From Rubidibacter lacunae KORDI 51-2 (GTDB lineage: Bacteria; Cyanobacteriota; Cyanobacteriia; Cyanobacteriales; Rubidibacteraceae): a stretch of DNA of 64,000 nt. Location of the stretch: contig NZ_ASSJ01000055.1 of assembly GCF_000473895.1 (NCBI RefSeq), positions 62,001 through 126,000 of the forward strand. The letters run 5' to 3'. Every line of letters starts with the position of its first letter. Position 1 is the first letter of the stretch. Of this stretch, positions 52,948 through 62,742 are shown in pieces. A model generated the notes under the pieces. It saw only the letters and a program-made list of their open reading frames with translations. It did no database searches and was not told the DNA's origin. The position numbers and the translations under genes were made by a program.

Positions 52948-55089
52948 ATGAAAAATGGTTTACGCGAAATAGATAGTAGTGTTTTTGATCGCAAAAATCC
53001 CTACGAAAAGTATGATAGAAATCTGCGTCTCCTTAAATCTTATATTGAGACTATCCCGAATATAGAAGTAGATGATTCATCAGGGAATACGTATGCCAGT
53101 TTATCAAATAGTCTAATTAGAGAGATAGATAGAAAACCAAGCGTTTGCATCCTCGGGAATTTTGACTCAGGCAAGTCAACCCTTGCAAACGCATTGCTTG
53201 GTAACAATATCATACCTACAAATATCCTTCCAACCACATGCTTACCAACCTTCATCAAGCATGTCGATGAAAGACCGCGTTGGATGCAAGGAGACGTAAT
53301 TATTTTGCGTCACGGTTTCAATCCGCGCCTATGGAAGGATCCTGCTCACACTAAAAATTACATATGGATGCAAGGGACGCTTGCAATACTTGAGGAATTT
53401 GTTACACACAAAAAAAGTAAAAGTAAACTTGAGGAGCTGGTCGATCTTACAGCTGAACAACTTATTGGCAAAGAGAAAGAGCATGAATTTAATAAGGAGT
53501 CTGAGTATGCAATCGTTTTCCTAGATTCTCCTGTTCTAAGATGTTGTGAGATAGTGGATTATCCTGGCTTTGGAAATGATGATTTTGATAACGAGAAAGC
53601 AGAATCATACCAAAATATTATGGATGGTGCTTTCTACTTATCAACAATCACTGGCTTTTTGCTCTCCTATGAAATTCGCAGGCTAGGTCAAATCATTCAA
53701 TCTCTTGATAAATTTGAGTTGATCGATCCTGATTTTCCTACACTTGGTGGACTATTTGTATTAGCTACTCATGCCGATCCTGATAAATATGATGAAAATA
53801 CATTGGAAGAAATTGCCGTCAAAGAAACAAAGCGAATTTTCAAGCAGTTAGGAGAAACCAAGATCCACGAGAGAGTAGCTCTCACAAATCGCGAAATCAC
53901 ACCATATGATGTTGCATCAAAAATTCATGCATTTTGGTACGATAGCAATCTTAACAAAAAGAATCTAGGCACTTCAACAAAAATGTTCGGTAGTTTCATG
54001 GAGGACTTTGCTAAGTTCGCAATGGAACATTTGCCTCGCTTTTGGGAGATAAGAGCGGAAAAACTTGTTGCAGATTTTGCATTACATGAAGAGAATGCTT
54101 TGACAATACAGATAGAATCTTATCAAAATAGACTTGATGAAATCAAAAATCTTGAGAGCATATACGCAGAGTATATGAATCAAGAACAGGAAAGAAAGTC
54201 TATAAAATCATTAAAACATAGCCTAATTAGAGAGAAGATTAAAGATTTCAAAGTCCAAAGCCTAAATGAATTCGAATCTTCATATGAAAGAATTCTTGAC
54301 GAAAAAAAAATAGAACAAGTCATCAAGAGTAAGTATGAAAACAACAAAAAAGAAGCACAAGAATACACTATGGGTTATCTACTTGAAAAATTAGAAGAAT
54401 CTGTAAAAAACATTCTTATTCCGAAAACAGAATACATTAAACAGCAAACTGATGATTTTATCTCGGAGTACTCGAATGCAAGCAAACTTTCTGGAGAGAG
54501 CGTTCAATTGGGAATTACAATAGATGGTGTTGGAGCTTTTGCAGCAGGCTTAGCCAAGGTTACCTTCTTAGGGGCGATGGCTGCTTGGGGAGCGGCTACC
54601 GGAGCAGCATATCTTGGTGCAGCACTTGCACTCTCTGGTAATGCAACTATTGCTGCAATCGGCTCTGGGTTGCTTGCTGGCTCTGCTGTCGCTGCTTCGA
54701 TAGGTAATGGATTGGCTGTAGCTTGGACAGTAGCTACGGGACCTATTGGCCTAGGAGTTATAGCTACTGTTTCATTGGCTGCCATAGCGATGAAGACGTT
54801 TGGACCATCCTGGCAATTGAGGCTTGCCCGAAAAATCAGAAGCGAGATAGATAAAAATACGATAAAAGAAAAATTCAATGATTCAATGTGCGCGTATTGG
54901 GACTCATCATTGTTTGCTTTTAATGAAGGTGCCAAATCGATTGAGGAGAAATGGCTAAAAAAACTTGATGAGCTGCGTAGACAAGTTGAGCAACCTGAAG
55001 AAGAAGGGAAAAAGGAAATCGAAGGAATACTTGAAAATCTTGAGAATATGCGAAGTTTTTTTGCTAAGCTCTACTGGGACGGAGCTTAG
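52948..55089 (+). CDS. Bacterial dynamin-like GTPase
   Basis: A 713-residue large GTPase. G1 CILGNFDSGKSTLAN (Lys76), G2 within PTTCLPTFI, G3 EIVDYPGFGND (about residue 204) and G4 ATHADPDK (a T-H-A-D variant of NKxD). A long charged helical region (about 380-500) follows, then an Ala/Gly-rich hydrophobic stretch (about 526-620) that could insert in or bend membranes, and a helical C-terminus. This is the layout of bacterial dynamin-like proteins, which remodel or fuse membranes and in some cases take part in phage or toxin responses. The gene is markedly AT-rich, lacks HIP1 sites and uses AT-ending codons unlike its neighbours, so recent transfer is likely. No partner gene is adjacent. Confidence 0.8.
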   Translation: MKNGLREIDSSVFDRKNPYEKYDRNLRLLKSYIETIPNIEVDDSSGNTYASLSNSLIREIDRKPSVCILGNFDSGKSTLANALLGNNIIPTNILPTTCLPTFIKHVDERPRWMQGDVIILRHGFNPRLWKDPAHTKNYIWMQGTLAILEEFVTHKKSKSKLEELVDLTAEQLIGKEKEHEFNKESEYAIVFLDSPVLRCCEIVDYPGFGNDDFDNEKAESYQNIMDGAFYLSTITGFLLSYEIRRLGQIIQSLDKFELIDPDFPTLGGLFVLATHADPDKYDENTLEEIAVKETKRIFKQLGETKIHERVALTNREITPYDVASKIHAFWYDSNLNKKNLGTSTKMFGSFMEDFAKFAMEHLPRFWEIRAEKLVADFALHEENALTIQIESYQNRLDEIKNLESIYAEYMNQEQERKSIKSLKHSLIREKIKDFKVQSLNEFESSYERILDEKKIEQVIKSKYENNKKEAQEYTMGYLLEKLEESVKNILIPKTEYIKQQTDDFISEYSNASKLSGESVQLGITIDGVGAFAAGLAKVTFLGAMAAWGAATGAAYLGAALALSGNATIAAIGSGLLAGSAVAASIGNGLAVAWTVATGPIGLGVIATVSLAAIAMKTFGPSWQLRLARKIRSEIDKNTIKEKFNDSMCAYWDSSLFAFNEGAKSIEEKWLKKLDELRRQVEQPEEEGKKEIEGILENLENMRSFFAKLYWDGA

Positions 55090-55247
55090 TGTAGCGTGTG
55101 AGAGAGTGTCAAACTAATCTTTGCAAGAATGCCCTTAGATTTATGAGCTTTTCGAATATTTTCAAGCTTAAATTCACCTTTCAATTGATAAGTCGAAACT
55201 AAACCTTTCGAAAAGTATTACATGCCACAACTCACCTTTTGGTGGAA

Positions 55248-55315
55248 GCGGCAAGGCACAAGGAGAATCCAAACTCGTTCTTTAATTACCATGAGCGCTC
55301 CTAGGTGCCTTGCGC
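55248..55315. repeat. Long inverted repeat downstream of the dynamin-like gene
   Basis: The left arm GCGGCAAGGCACAAGGAG (55248-55265) and right arm CTCCTAGGTGCCTTGCGC (55298-55315) are nearly complementary, with a few mismatches and about 30 bases between them. No T-tract follows. It may be a bidirectional transcription barrier between the convergent dynamin and relA genes, or a relic at the island's right border. Confidence 0.55.
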
Positions 55316-55359
55316 GTTGACCAGAAAGGGCCAGTACTTTAATAGACTATCTATTAAGT

Positions 55360-57648
55360 CTAGACGGGGCTAGTTGCCGCTCCAAGGCGCCGTAGGTTGA
55401 GCACGTCACTCATCTGGCGAATTTGAGTGATGCTGTGCTTGAGTTGGGCGCTGTCGCGAACCTCGATACAGAGGGAAATCAGTGCCGGCTTACCCTGGCT
55501 GGTTTTAACGCCGGCTTCACGGACGTTGATGTTTTGATCGCTCAGACGCGCCAAGATATCCTTGAAGACGCCGACCCGGTCGATCACTTCGATCTGCACC
55601 TCCACTGGATAAGTCTGCGCGCAACGGGCGGTCTCGGCATTATCGGCCGGACGGTTCCAGCTCACCGGAATCAGGCGATCGCCCTCGACGTGCTCGACAT
55701 TTGGGCAGCCCTGGCGGTGGATGGAAATGCCGCGCATCCGCGTCACCGCTCCGATAATCGGTTCGCCCGGCAGCGGCTTGCAACACCCGGCGATCGAGTA
55801 CATCAACCCCTCAATACCTGCGATTGGAGACCGACTTGACGGTTTGGATGCCGTCGAACGCGGCGTTGTCGTCGGCAGCGGCTGCACCATGCTGGCGGTA
55901 TTGGTTGCTGCCGGCGCGCTCGCTGCTTTGGGCTGGCGGGCGATCGTTTCCTCGCGCAGCTTGTTGGCGATCGAGTTCAGAGTTACCTCGCCATATCCGA
56001 GCGCGGCTAGGAGATCGTCAACGTTCGCGTAGTTGCAGCGCTCGGCCGCAGCCTGCATCGGTTCGGATTTCAGGAGAGCTTCAAAGCCACTCTTGCCCAA
56101 TTCGCGCTCCAGCATGCTGCGACCGCGGGCGAGGTTTTCGTCGCGGTGCGAGCGCTTGTACCACTGACGGATGCGGTTGCGAGCGCTCGGTGTCGCCGCA
56201 TAGTTGAGCCAGTCGAGACTGGGATGGCTGCTCTTGTTGGTCAGGATCTCGACAATATCGCCGTTTTTGAGCGGCGCGTCCAGCACCGTCCAGCGACCGT
56301 TCACCCGCGCGCCCTTCATATGATTGCCCACCTCGGTGTGGATTCGGTAGGCAAAGTCTACGGGCGTCGCACCGCGGGCTAGCGCGATGACGTCCCCACC
56401 GGGCGTAAAGACATAGACGTCGTCCTCAAAGAGGTTGTCCTTGAGGCTGTCGATATATTCCTGGGCATCTTTAAGGTCGTTTTGCCACTCCAACAGCTGG
56501 CGCAGCCAGGTGAACTTCTCGTCCTCAGCGGTTACCTGCACGTTGCTGGAGCCACCGCTCTCTTTGTACACCCAGTGAGCGGCAATCCCGTATTCCGCTA
56601 CTTGGTGCATTTCTTCTGTGCGGATTTGCACTTCCAGCGGCCGCCCCGTCGTCCCGATCGCCGTTGTGTGGAGGGATTGATAGCGGTTGGGTTTGGGCAA
56701 GCCAATGTAGTCTTTGAAGCGTCCTGGCATCGGCTTGAAAGCATCGTGAACCACGGCTAGCGCTCGATAGCAATCGACGTTGGTGTCGACGATAATCCGT
56801 ATGCCCGCTAAGTCGTAGATTTCCTCAAATGCCTTTTGCTGCTGCTGCATCTTGCGGTAAATCCCGTAGAGATGCTTCGGACGGCCGTTAAGCTCGCGCA
56901 GGCCGATGTTCTCTGCCAGGAGGCGATCGCGCAGCGTCTCCGTCAAATGCTTGATGCGCGCCTCGCGATCGGCCCGGCGCTCGGCGACGAGAGACTGAAT
57001 CTGTCGGTATTCTTGAGGTTCGAGGTACTTGAAGGCGAGGTCTTCGAGTTCCCATTTAAAGCGCCCGATCCCGAGGCGGTTGGCAAGCGGCGCAAAAATT
57101 TCGCGAGTTTCAAGAGCAATGCGTCGCTGTTTGGCAGGTGGCAGGTGCTCCAACGTGCGCATATTGTGCAGGCGATCGGCAAGCTTGACGACGATGACGC
57201 GAATGTCCTTCGCCATCGCGACGAACATGCGACGGAAGTTCTCTGCAGCGCGCTCGGTCTTGCTGGAAAAATTGAACTGGGAGAGCTTGGTAACGCCTTC
57301 GACCAGCGATCGCACTTGCAAACCGAACCGCTCCTCGAGTTCCTCGGGTGTCACATCCGTGTCTTCAACTACGTCATGTAACAACCCGGCAGCCACCATG
57401 GCGCTGTCGCCGCCAAGATCGTGCAGCAACTCCGCTACCGCCACGGGATGGGCGATATAGGGCTCGCCCGATTTGCGCCGCTGATCTTTATGAAGGTCGT
57501 AGGCCAACTCGAACGCACCGGCAATGAGGTCGGACTCCAGATCGGCCGTACCGCCTTGTCGGTCGCGCAGACAAGTCTTCAGCCATTTGGGAAGCTGGAG
57601 CTGAGGAAAGTCTGGCGCAAAGGCGATCGCGTCCATAAGGGTTGGCAT
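55360..57648 (-). CDS. RelA/SpoT-type (p)ppGpp synthetase/hydrolase
   Basis: A 762-residue long RSH protein. The hydrolase HD domain has YIAHPVAVAELLHDLGGD and GLLHDVVEDTD, with KLADRLHNMRTLEHL. The synthetase domain contains RFKDYIGLPKPNRYQSLHT and EVQIRTEEMH. Then come the TGS domain (VYVFTPGGDVIALARGATP), a zinc-finger-like CCKPLPGEPIIG and a C-terminal ACT domain (VIDRVGVFKDIL). Intact HD residues indicate a bifunctional enzyme, as in most cyanobacteria. It makes and degrades the stringent-response alarmone. Transcribed alone on the minus strand. Confidence 0.94.
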   Translation of the reverse strand: MPTLMDAIAFAPDFPQLQLPKWLKTCLRDRQGGTADLESDLIAGAFELAYDLHKDQRRKSGEPYIAHPVAVAELLHDLGGDSAMVAAGLLHDVVEDTDVTPEELEERFGLQVRSLVEGVTKLSQFNFSSKTERAAENFRRMFVAMAKDIRVIVVKLADRLHNMRTLEHLPPAKQRRIALETREIFAPLANRLGIGRFKWELEDLAFKYLEPQEYRQIQSLVAERRADREARIKHLTETLRDRLLAENIGLRELNGRPKHLYGIYRKMQQQQKAFEEIYDLAGIRIIVDTNVDCYRALAVVHDAFKPMPGRFKDYIGLPKPNRYQSLHTTAIGTTGRPLEVQIRTEEMHQVAEYGIAAHWVYKESGGSSNVQVTAEDEKFTWLRQLLEWQNDLKDAQEYIDSLKDNLFEDDVYVFTPGGDVIALARGATPVDFAYRIHTEVGNHMKGARVNGRWTVLDAPLKNGDIVEILTNKSSHPSLDWLNYAATPSARNRIRQWYKRSHRDENLARGRSMLERELGKSGFEALLKSEPMQAAAERCNYANVDDLLAALGYGEVTLNSIANKLREETIARQPKAASAPAATNTASMVQPLPTTTPRSTASKPSSRSPIAGIEGLMYSIAGCCKPLPGEPIIGAVTRMRGISIHRQGCPNVEHVEGDRLIPVSWNRPADNAETARCAQTYPVEVQIEVIDRVGVFKDILARLSDQNINVREAGVKTSQGKPALISLCIEVRDSAQLKHSITQIRQMSDVLNLRRLGAATSPV

Positions 57649-58018
57649 CGAGCGTTGTCTGACTGTGAGGGCTTAAGAGGGTTGCGGAGCGAAAACTAAA
57701 TAGTCGATCGGCGAGTCGGCACGAAGGTGCCGGGACAAGGTCGGGAACGCAAAGAGCGCGTATTATCCGCCAGCTTTTTAAGCCTTTATTTCAGACTCAG
57801 AGCAAATTTCGCGAAGGACAATTTCCGTCGAGGCAACCGCACGTCCGGCATCGACAATGCATGGGATTTGCTTTTAGGGCAGCACCTGCACGTTCGCGCG
57901 CGGTAATTAAAAACGTGATGTATGCCAACTACTCTAAACTCGAACCCCAGCCGGGAGTGTTAAAGTCTGGACTAAACATTACACCTGTTTACAGAATTTT
58001 AACTGACTCTGGCCGGCA
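57649..58018. other. Divergent intergenic region
   Basis: About 370 bp between the relA/spoT gene and the patD-like gene. It should contain two promoters; none is clear by eye. No gene is recognised. Confidence 0.35.
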
Positions 58019-58402
58019 ATGTTACCTCAATCACATCGCAACTGTTACGAATGTCTCTTAGCAGCGCTGGAACAGTTGCAGGCGGAAGTCGAGTCATCGG
58101 AGTCATCCGCTGCACCAAGCGAACTGATTCGGCAATGGCAGCAGGTCCAACAGGAGTTCCAATTGGCGGCATCGCCAGCCGCGATCGCCTCGGCTCAGCC
58201 TCCGGAGCTAGATGGGGAGCTGCAAGCTCGGTGGCAAGCACTGCATACCGAAATCCACCGCGATCTACGGTTGCTGCAAGCCGATATCCTGTACCTGCAG
58301 GCCTCGCGCCAAGCGGCCACAGCGGCTGAACGGCGCCACACCGTCCGCGATCGCCTCGAACGTCTGCTGGCGCTCGTGCGCGCATTGTTGCAGTCGGACT
58401 AG
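58019..58402 (+). CDS. patD: PatD-like heterocyst-frequency control protein
   Basis: A 127-residue helical protein. MLPQSHRNCYECLLAALEQL, IRQWQQVQQEFQ, RWQALHTEIHRDLRLLQADI and LYLQASRQAATAAERRHTV match the pattern of the cyanobacterial PatD family, small proteins that in Anabaena influence heterocyst frequency and interact with FtsZ. The family occurs also in non-heterocystous cyanobacteria, so its presence does not prove that this organism forms heterocysts. The identification is from memory and is not search-verified. Confidence 0.65.
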   Translation: MLPQSHRNCYECLLAALEQLQAEVESSESSAAPSELIRQWQQVQQEFQLAASPAAIASAQPPELDGELQARWQALHTEIHRDLRLLQADILYLQASRQAATAAERRHTVRDRLERLLALVRALLQSD

Positions 58403-58502
58403 CACCGCAACCTGCAGTCGTCGGTCAACCTGCAGATCGAACCTGCAGAACCACTGTGCTTTTACCCGGAATCCCCAACCGTGCTTGACGAACGCCCGAC
58501 CT

Positions 58503-60188
58503 ATGACCAGCCATTCGAGTCCCGCCGGTTCGAGCGCGTCGAACCACCCAGAGACATCCCCCTTGCTCGCGATTGACGACTTGCGCGTTGCCTATACCAG
58601 TCGTTCCGACCGGCAACAATCGACCCGAGCAATTGATGGCGTATCGCTGGAGCTGGCGGCAGGGGAACGGCTGGGGCTGGTGGGTGAGTCTGGCTGCGGC
58701 AAAAGCACGCTCGGCCGGGCAGCCGTTCGGCTGCTCCCCAATGCCTGCCTAGAGGGCAGCATTCGCTTCCGAGGTGAGTCCGTATTGGACTTCTCGCCCG
58801 CGCGCTTGCGGCAGTTTCGAGGAGAAGCGATCGCGTTGGTCTTTCAGGACCCGATGACGCGGCTCGATCCGCTAATGACCATCGGCGAGCACTGCCTGGA
58901 GACGCTGCACGCCCATCAGCCGCACCTGTCGTACCAGCAGGCTAAAACCAAAGCACTACAAACGCTTTTGGCCGTGAAGATTCCTGCCGAGCGGTGGGCG
59001 CAATATCCCCATGAGTTCAGCGGCGGGATGCGACAGCGGGTGGCGATCGCGCTGGCGTTGCTGCTCGACCCGCAGCTGATCGTGGCGGACGAGCCAACGA
59101 CGAGCTTGGATGTGACAGTGGCCGCGGAGATTTTACAAGAGCTGACGCGCTTGTGCCGGGAGCGACAGTTGGGGTTGTTGTTGATTTCCCACGATTTGGC
59201 CATGGTGGCGGAATACTGCGATCGCGTTGCCGTAATGCATACAGGCAAGATCGTGGAGATCGGACCCGCGCGGCAAATCCTCGGCCAGCCGCAGCACGAC
59301 TACACGCGATCGCTGCTGCAAGCCGCACGGCAAATCCAAGTCGTTTCCCCTGAAGAATATCGCCCGCCGGAGGCGCAAACGCCACTGCTGCGCGTCCGCG
59401 ACTTACACCAACACTTCACCCTCGAGCAGACCTTTTTGCAGCGCTTTGTGGCCGGACCCCCCGCAGCGATCGAAGCCGTCAATGGCGTCAGTTTCGATCT
59501 CCTGCCCGGAGAGGTGTTCGGATTAGTGGGCGAATCGGGCTGCGGCAAAAGCACGCTGTCGCGAACGATTTTGCAGCTCCTCCAAGCAACCTCCGGCAGC
59601 GTCGAGTTTTGCGGGCAGGACCTAACCCAGTTGTCGATGTCGGAGCTGCGATTGCTGCGCCGGCAAATGCAGATGATCTTCCAAGATCCCCTGGCCTGCC
59701 TCAATCCACAAATGCGCGTGGGCGACGCGATCGCCGATCCGCTTTTCGTTCACGGATTAGCTACAGCAGCCGAGGCCAAACAACAGGTTGCCGCGATGCT
59801 CGAGCGCGTGGGATTGACACCCGTGGAAGACTACGCCCACCGCTTCCCGCGCAACTTGTCCGGCGGACAGCAGCAGCGCGTGGCGATCGCGCGCGCGCTG
59901 ATTCTGCGACCGCGCTTGTTGATCTGCGACGAGCCCGTGAGCATGCTCGATGCCAGCGTCCAAACGCAGGTGCTGCAACTGATGCAAGAGCTTCGGGACG
60001 AGTTCGAACTCACGTATTTGTTCATCACCCACGACCTGTGGGTCGCGCGCTATTTGTGCGATCGCATTGCCGTTATGTATCGCGGCAAAGTTGTCGAGTT
60101 GGGACCGACCGAAGATATCTTCCAGCGGGCACAACACCCTTACACCCAAAAACTGCTCGGTGCCGCGCCACAGCTGTCGGTAGCTTAG
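58503..60188 (+). CDS. Double-ATPase ABC transporter protein (DppD-DppF/YejF type)
   Basis: A 561-residue protein with two complete ABC modules. Module 1: Walker A GESGCGKSTLGR, signature FSGGMRQRVAIALALL, Walker B LIVADEPTTSLD. Module 2: GESGCGKSTLSR, LSGGQQQRVAIARAL, LLICDEPVSMLDAS. Each has the oligopeptide/dipeptide-family extension, and AQHPYTQKLLGA ends the second. Fused ATPases of this type power oligopeptide, microcin or nickel/peptide importers; permease and binding-protein genes are not in the window. The start is ATG 58503; the in-frame extension to 58212 is a shadow of the patD-like gene. Confidence 0.93.
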   Translation: MTSHSSPAGSSASNHPETSPLLAIDDLRVAYTSRSDRQQSTRAIDGVSLELAAGERLGLVGESGCGKSTLGRAAVRLLPNACLEGSIRFRGESVLDFSPARLRQFRGEAIALVFQDPMTRLDPLMTIGEHCLETLHAHQPHLSYQQAKTKALQTLLAVKIPAERWAQYPHEFSGGMRQRVAIALALLLDPQLIVADEPTTSLDVTVAAEILQELTRLCRERQLGLLLISHDLAMVAEYCDRVAVMHTGKIVEIGPARQILGQPQHDYTRSLLQAARQIQVVSPEEYRPPEAQTPLLRVRDLHQHFTLEQTFLQRFVAGPPAAIEAVNGVSFDLLPGEVFGLVGESGCGKSTLSRTILQLLQATSGSVEFCGQDLTQLSMSELRLLRRQMQMIFQDPLACLNPQMRVGDAIADPLFVHGLATAAEAKQQVAAMLERVGLTPVEDYAHRFPRNLSGGQQQRVAIARALILRPRLLICDEPVSMLDASVQTQVLQLMQELRDEFELTYLFITHDLWVARYLCDRIAVMYRGKVVELGPTEDIFQRAQHPYTQKLLGAAPQLSVA

Positions 60189-60307
60189 GGGAACCTTGAC
60201 ATCCGGCTCTGCAAGCGACCCCCCTGCCTCCCAAAGGTCGACTGACAACCAACCTTGACGAGTTAGACTGACCGCTTAGCAAGCAACGCGATGTATCGGC
60301 ACGATGT

Positions 60308-61486
60308 GTGGACTCTATGAAGCTAGTCAATACGCCCGAATGTCTGCGGAGTAGCGAAGAACCGAACGTCGATCTCGTCGCGATCGCCAATCAGTTCGGA
60401 GCGACTGTGAACGTTCGCGAACTGGGCGATGGCAACATTAACGATACGTTTCTAGCCTTTCCCGACTCCCAGTCGCCAGCACTGAATAGTGCGCGGTCTG
60501 CCACTCCCTTTGTTCTGCAGCGCATTAACACCCAGGTGTTTCAGCAGCCGGAGCTGGTAATGCAAAACATGCAGGCTGTCACCCGACATCTGCACGATCG
60601 CTTGCAATCCGACACCCGACCCCAGTTGCTAGCCGATCGCCGTTGGGAAGTTCCGCACGTCTTGCCAACCATCAACGGCGACAATCACTGGATTGCCAAA
60701 GACGGATCGTTTTGGCGCGCGATCGCGTTTGTTCCCAACGCAAACTGTGCAGATGCTTTAGACAACTGCGACTGCGCGCGCGAGGTCGGCACGGCTCTGG
60801 GCATTTTCCACGCCTTACTGAGCGATCTGCCAGCAACAACCTTGGTCGACACCTTGCCGGGGTTTCACGTGACGCCACAATACCTACAAACCTACGATCG
60901 GGTTGCGGATACCGCCGTACCTACGCGATCGCCAGAAGTCGAGTTTTGCCGGCGTTTCATTGAAGCTCGCCGGGCAAATGCCGACGTTCTGGAAGCGGCA
61001 AAAGCTCGCGGGCATCTGCCAACGCGTCCGATGCATGGCGACCCGAAGGCGAACAATATTTTGACGGATGCGGTTACGGGACGGGCAGTTAGCGTGATCG
61101 ACCTCGACACCGTCAAACCCGGCTTAATTCACTACGACATCGGCGACTGCTTGCGATCGGGCTGCAACCCCTTAGGCGAAGAAACCGACTGTTGGGAATC
61201 CGTATGCTTCGAACCCGAGTTGGGCGTATCGCTGTTGCAAGGATACTTGTTCGTTGCTCGCAGCTTCTTGACCGTAAACGATCGCGAGTACATCTACGAC
61301 GCCATTCGTCTGATTGCGTTTGAGTTGGGATTGCGATTCTTTACCGATTACCTGGCAGGAAACACCTACTTTAAGGTCAAATATCCCGAGCACAACCTCG
61401 CCCGATCGCTCGTGCAGTTCAAGCTAGCAGAAAGCATCGAAGCTCAAGAACCAACGATTCGTGCGATCGTTCGCGACTTGTCATGA
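60308..61486 (+). CDS. APH-family kinase (NahK-like)
   Basis: A 392-residue kinase of the aminoglycoside-phosphotransferase superfamily. FVLQRINTQVFQQPELVMQN, RPMHGDPKANNILTD (the catalytic Brenner-type H-G-D-x-K-x-x-N) and VSVIDLDTVKPGLIHYDIGDCL (metal-binding D-x-D) are visible, and WRAIAFVPNA precedes them. This pattern is that of the N-acetylhexosamine-kinase/homoserine-kinase-like branch. Substrate unverified; a sugar is most likely. An in-frame ATG at 60317 is an alternative start. It lies alone after the ABC gene. Confidence 0.82.
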   Translation: MDSMKLVNTPECLRSSEEPNVDLVAIANQFGATVNVRELGDGNINDTFLAFPDSQSPALNSARSATPFVLQRINTQVFQQPELVMQNMQAVTRHLHDRLQSDTRPQLLADRRWEVPHVLPTINGDNHWIAKDGSFWRAIAFVPNANCADALDNCDCAREVGTALGIFHALLSDLPATTLVDTLPGFHVTPQYLQTYDRVADTAVPTRSPEVEFCRRFIEARRANADVLEAAKARGHLPTRPMHGDPKANNILTDAVTGRAVSVIDLDTVKPGLIHYDIGDCLRSGCNPLGEETDCWESVCFEPELGVSLLQGYLFVARSFLTVNDREYIYDAIRLIAFELGLRFFTDYLAGNTYFKVKYPEHNLARSLVQFKLAESIEAQEPTIRAIVRDLS

Positions 61487-62326
61487 CCGTCCCGGTATTT
61501 GGCAGTGAACCAGAGAAGTGAGGGATCGCTCATGGAAGAGACCCCGATCGATCTCGCTGCCATGCAATGCCCCAGCTGCGGCCATCCCAAATCTCACAAA
61601 CACGCGAGTTCGACTGTGCGCGAGATAGCGAGATCTTTGCTGGAAGTGGCTTTTCGCGATCGCAATGCGTTCGCTTTTGCTCAATAGCAGAACGCGGGCT
61701 TTACCGGCAGACGCACAAACGATCTCGGGAGCGTGCATCGCCGCACTGTTGCAAGCAATTGCCGACTGAATGAAACGTTCGCTGGCTTTGGGTATGCCGT
61801 CCAGCTCGGGTCGTGTAAAACAGCCGGCACGGCGATCGCGCCCTCTTCAACAGTCGAGGCAATCGCGGCAGCAGCCCTGCGGCGGTCGGGCAGCGAGGTC
61901 AACCGCTGCCACAGCTCGGGAGCAAAACGCTTGCAGCAATAAGATTGGAGGAACTGCAGCCGTCGCAACTTGCCAATGCCGGGGTCGCCGAGCCCGATCG
62001 TCGCGCGATCGAGCAGATCGGCACGATCGCCGTTGAGCGCCTGGAGGCACTAGTAGATCGGGTCGTGCCTGCCGACGAACGGGTTGCGCGGGGGGGAGCC
62101 GCGATCGCTCGAAGTGATGGGGTTCATCGCGGTTGTGGTACGGGCGCTGGTTGATGACGATCTTAGAAGCAGCTCGAGCCTGCAGCGACAACGCGATCGT
62201 GACAAATGGCTTTTCGGCGCGTGCGACCGAACGGCTTGAAGTCTCGCGTCGTTAAGATCGGGCCGGGTCGCGGAATCCCTCCTAGGCGCGATCTCGTGCA
62301 TCGGTCATGATTGAAGATGTGAAGTT
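61487..62326. other. Intergenic with coding-like traces
   Basis: About 840 bp. On the minus strand, 62040-61681 reads through ALNGDRADLLDRATIGLGDP, GIGKLRRLQFLQSYCCKRFA and EGAIAVPAVLHDPSWTAYPK without a stop, but it lacks a start and a family I recognise. The plus-strand frame 61532-61687 contains MQCPSCGHPKSHKHAS, which resembles a zinc-ribbon transposase start but ends early. These look like remnants of broken genes. Confidence 0.3.
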
Positions 62327-62344
62327 TTGGTAGAAATCCTGCTG

Positions 62345-62635
62345 ATGAAATTTCCCATGCAGTCGGTCTATACCTGGTATCGCCATACGCTCCGCAATCC
62401 CAAGTACCGCATGTGGATCGTAGCGGGCACGCTCGTTTATCTACTCAGCCCGCTGGATATTGCCCCGGACGTGTTCCCCATCGTGGGCCAGATCGACGAC
62501 TTCGCCGTGCTTGCAATTTTCGTCAGCGAAGTATCGGGATTGTTGTTCGATGCGATGAAATCGCGCAAACCCAATCCAAACGAAGCGTCACCCGGCCAGC
62601 AGACGGTCGACGTCGATGCCGTTTCGGTTGATTGA
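62345..62635 (+). CDS. DUF1232 (YkvA-family) membrane protein
   Basis: A 96-residue protein. WYRHTLRNPKYRMWIVAGTL, VYLLSPLDIAPDVFPIVGQI and DDFAVLAIFVSEVSGLLFDA are the complete DUF1232/YkvA signature (YLLSPIDLIPD). It has about two hydrophobic segments with a polar, acidic C-terminus. Function unknown. ATG 62345 is preferred; an in-frame TTG at 62327 is possible. Confidence 0.85.
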   Translation: MKFPMQSVYTWYRHTLRNPKYRMWIVAGTLVYLLSPLDIAPDVFPIVGQIDDFAVLAIFVSEVSGLLFDAMKSRKPNPNEASPGQQTVDVDAVSVD

Positions 62636-62742
62636 GGTCGAGCGAGCGAGTCAAGCCAATCGCGATCGCGGCCAACCGCGGTCGTTCACTGACGCGATCG
62701 CCTGCCACGAGAGCAAGTGAAGCAACCACAACAAACCGCTCC

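Noticed and set aside
54504-54935. 143-codon minus-strand open frame opposite the dynamin-like gene
   Set aside because: It mirrors the Ala/Gly-rich hydrophobic segment and has no homology signal.
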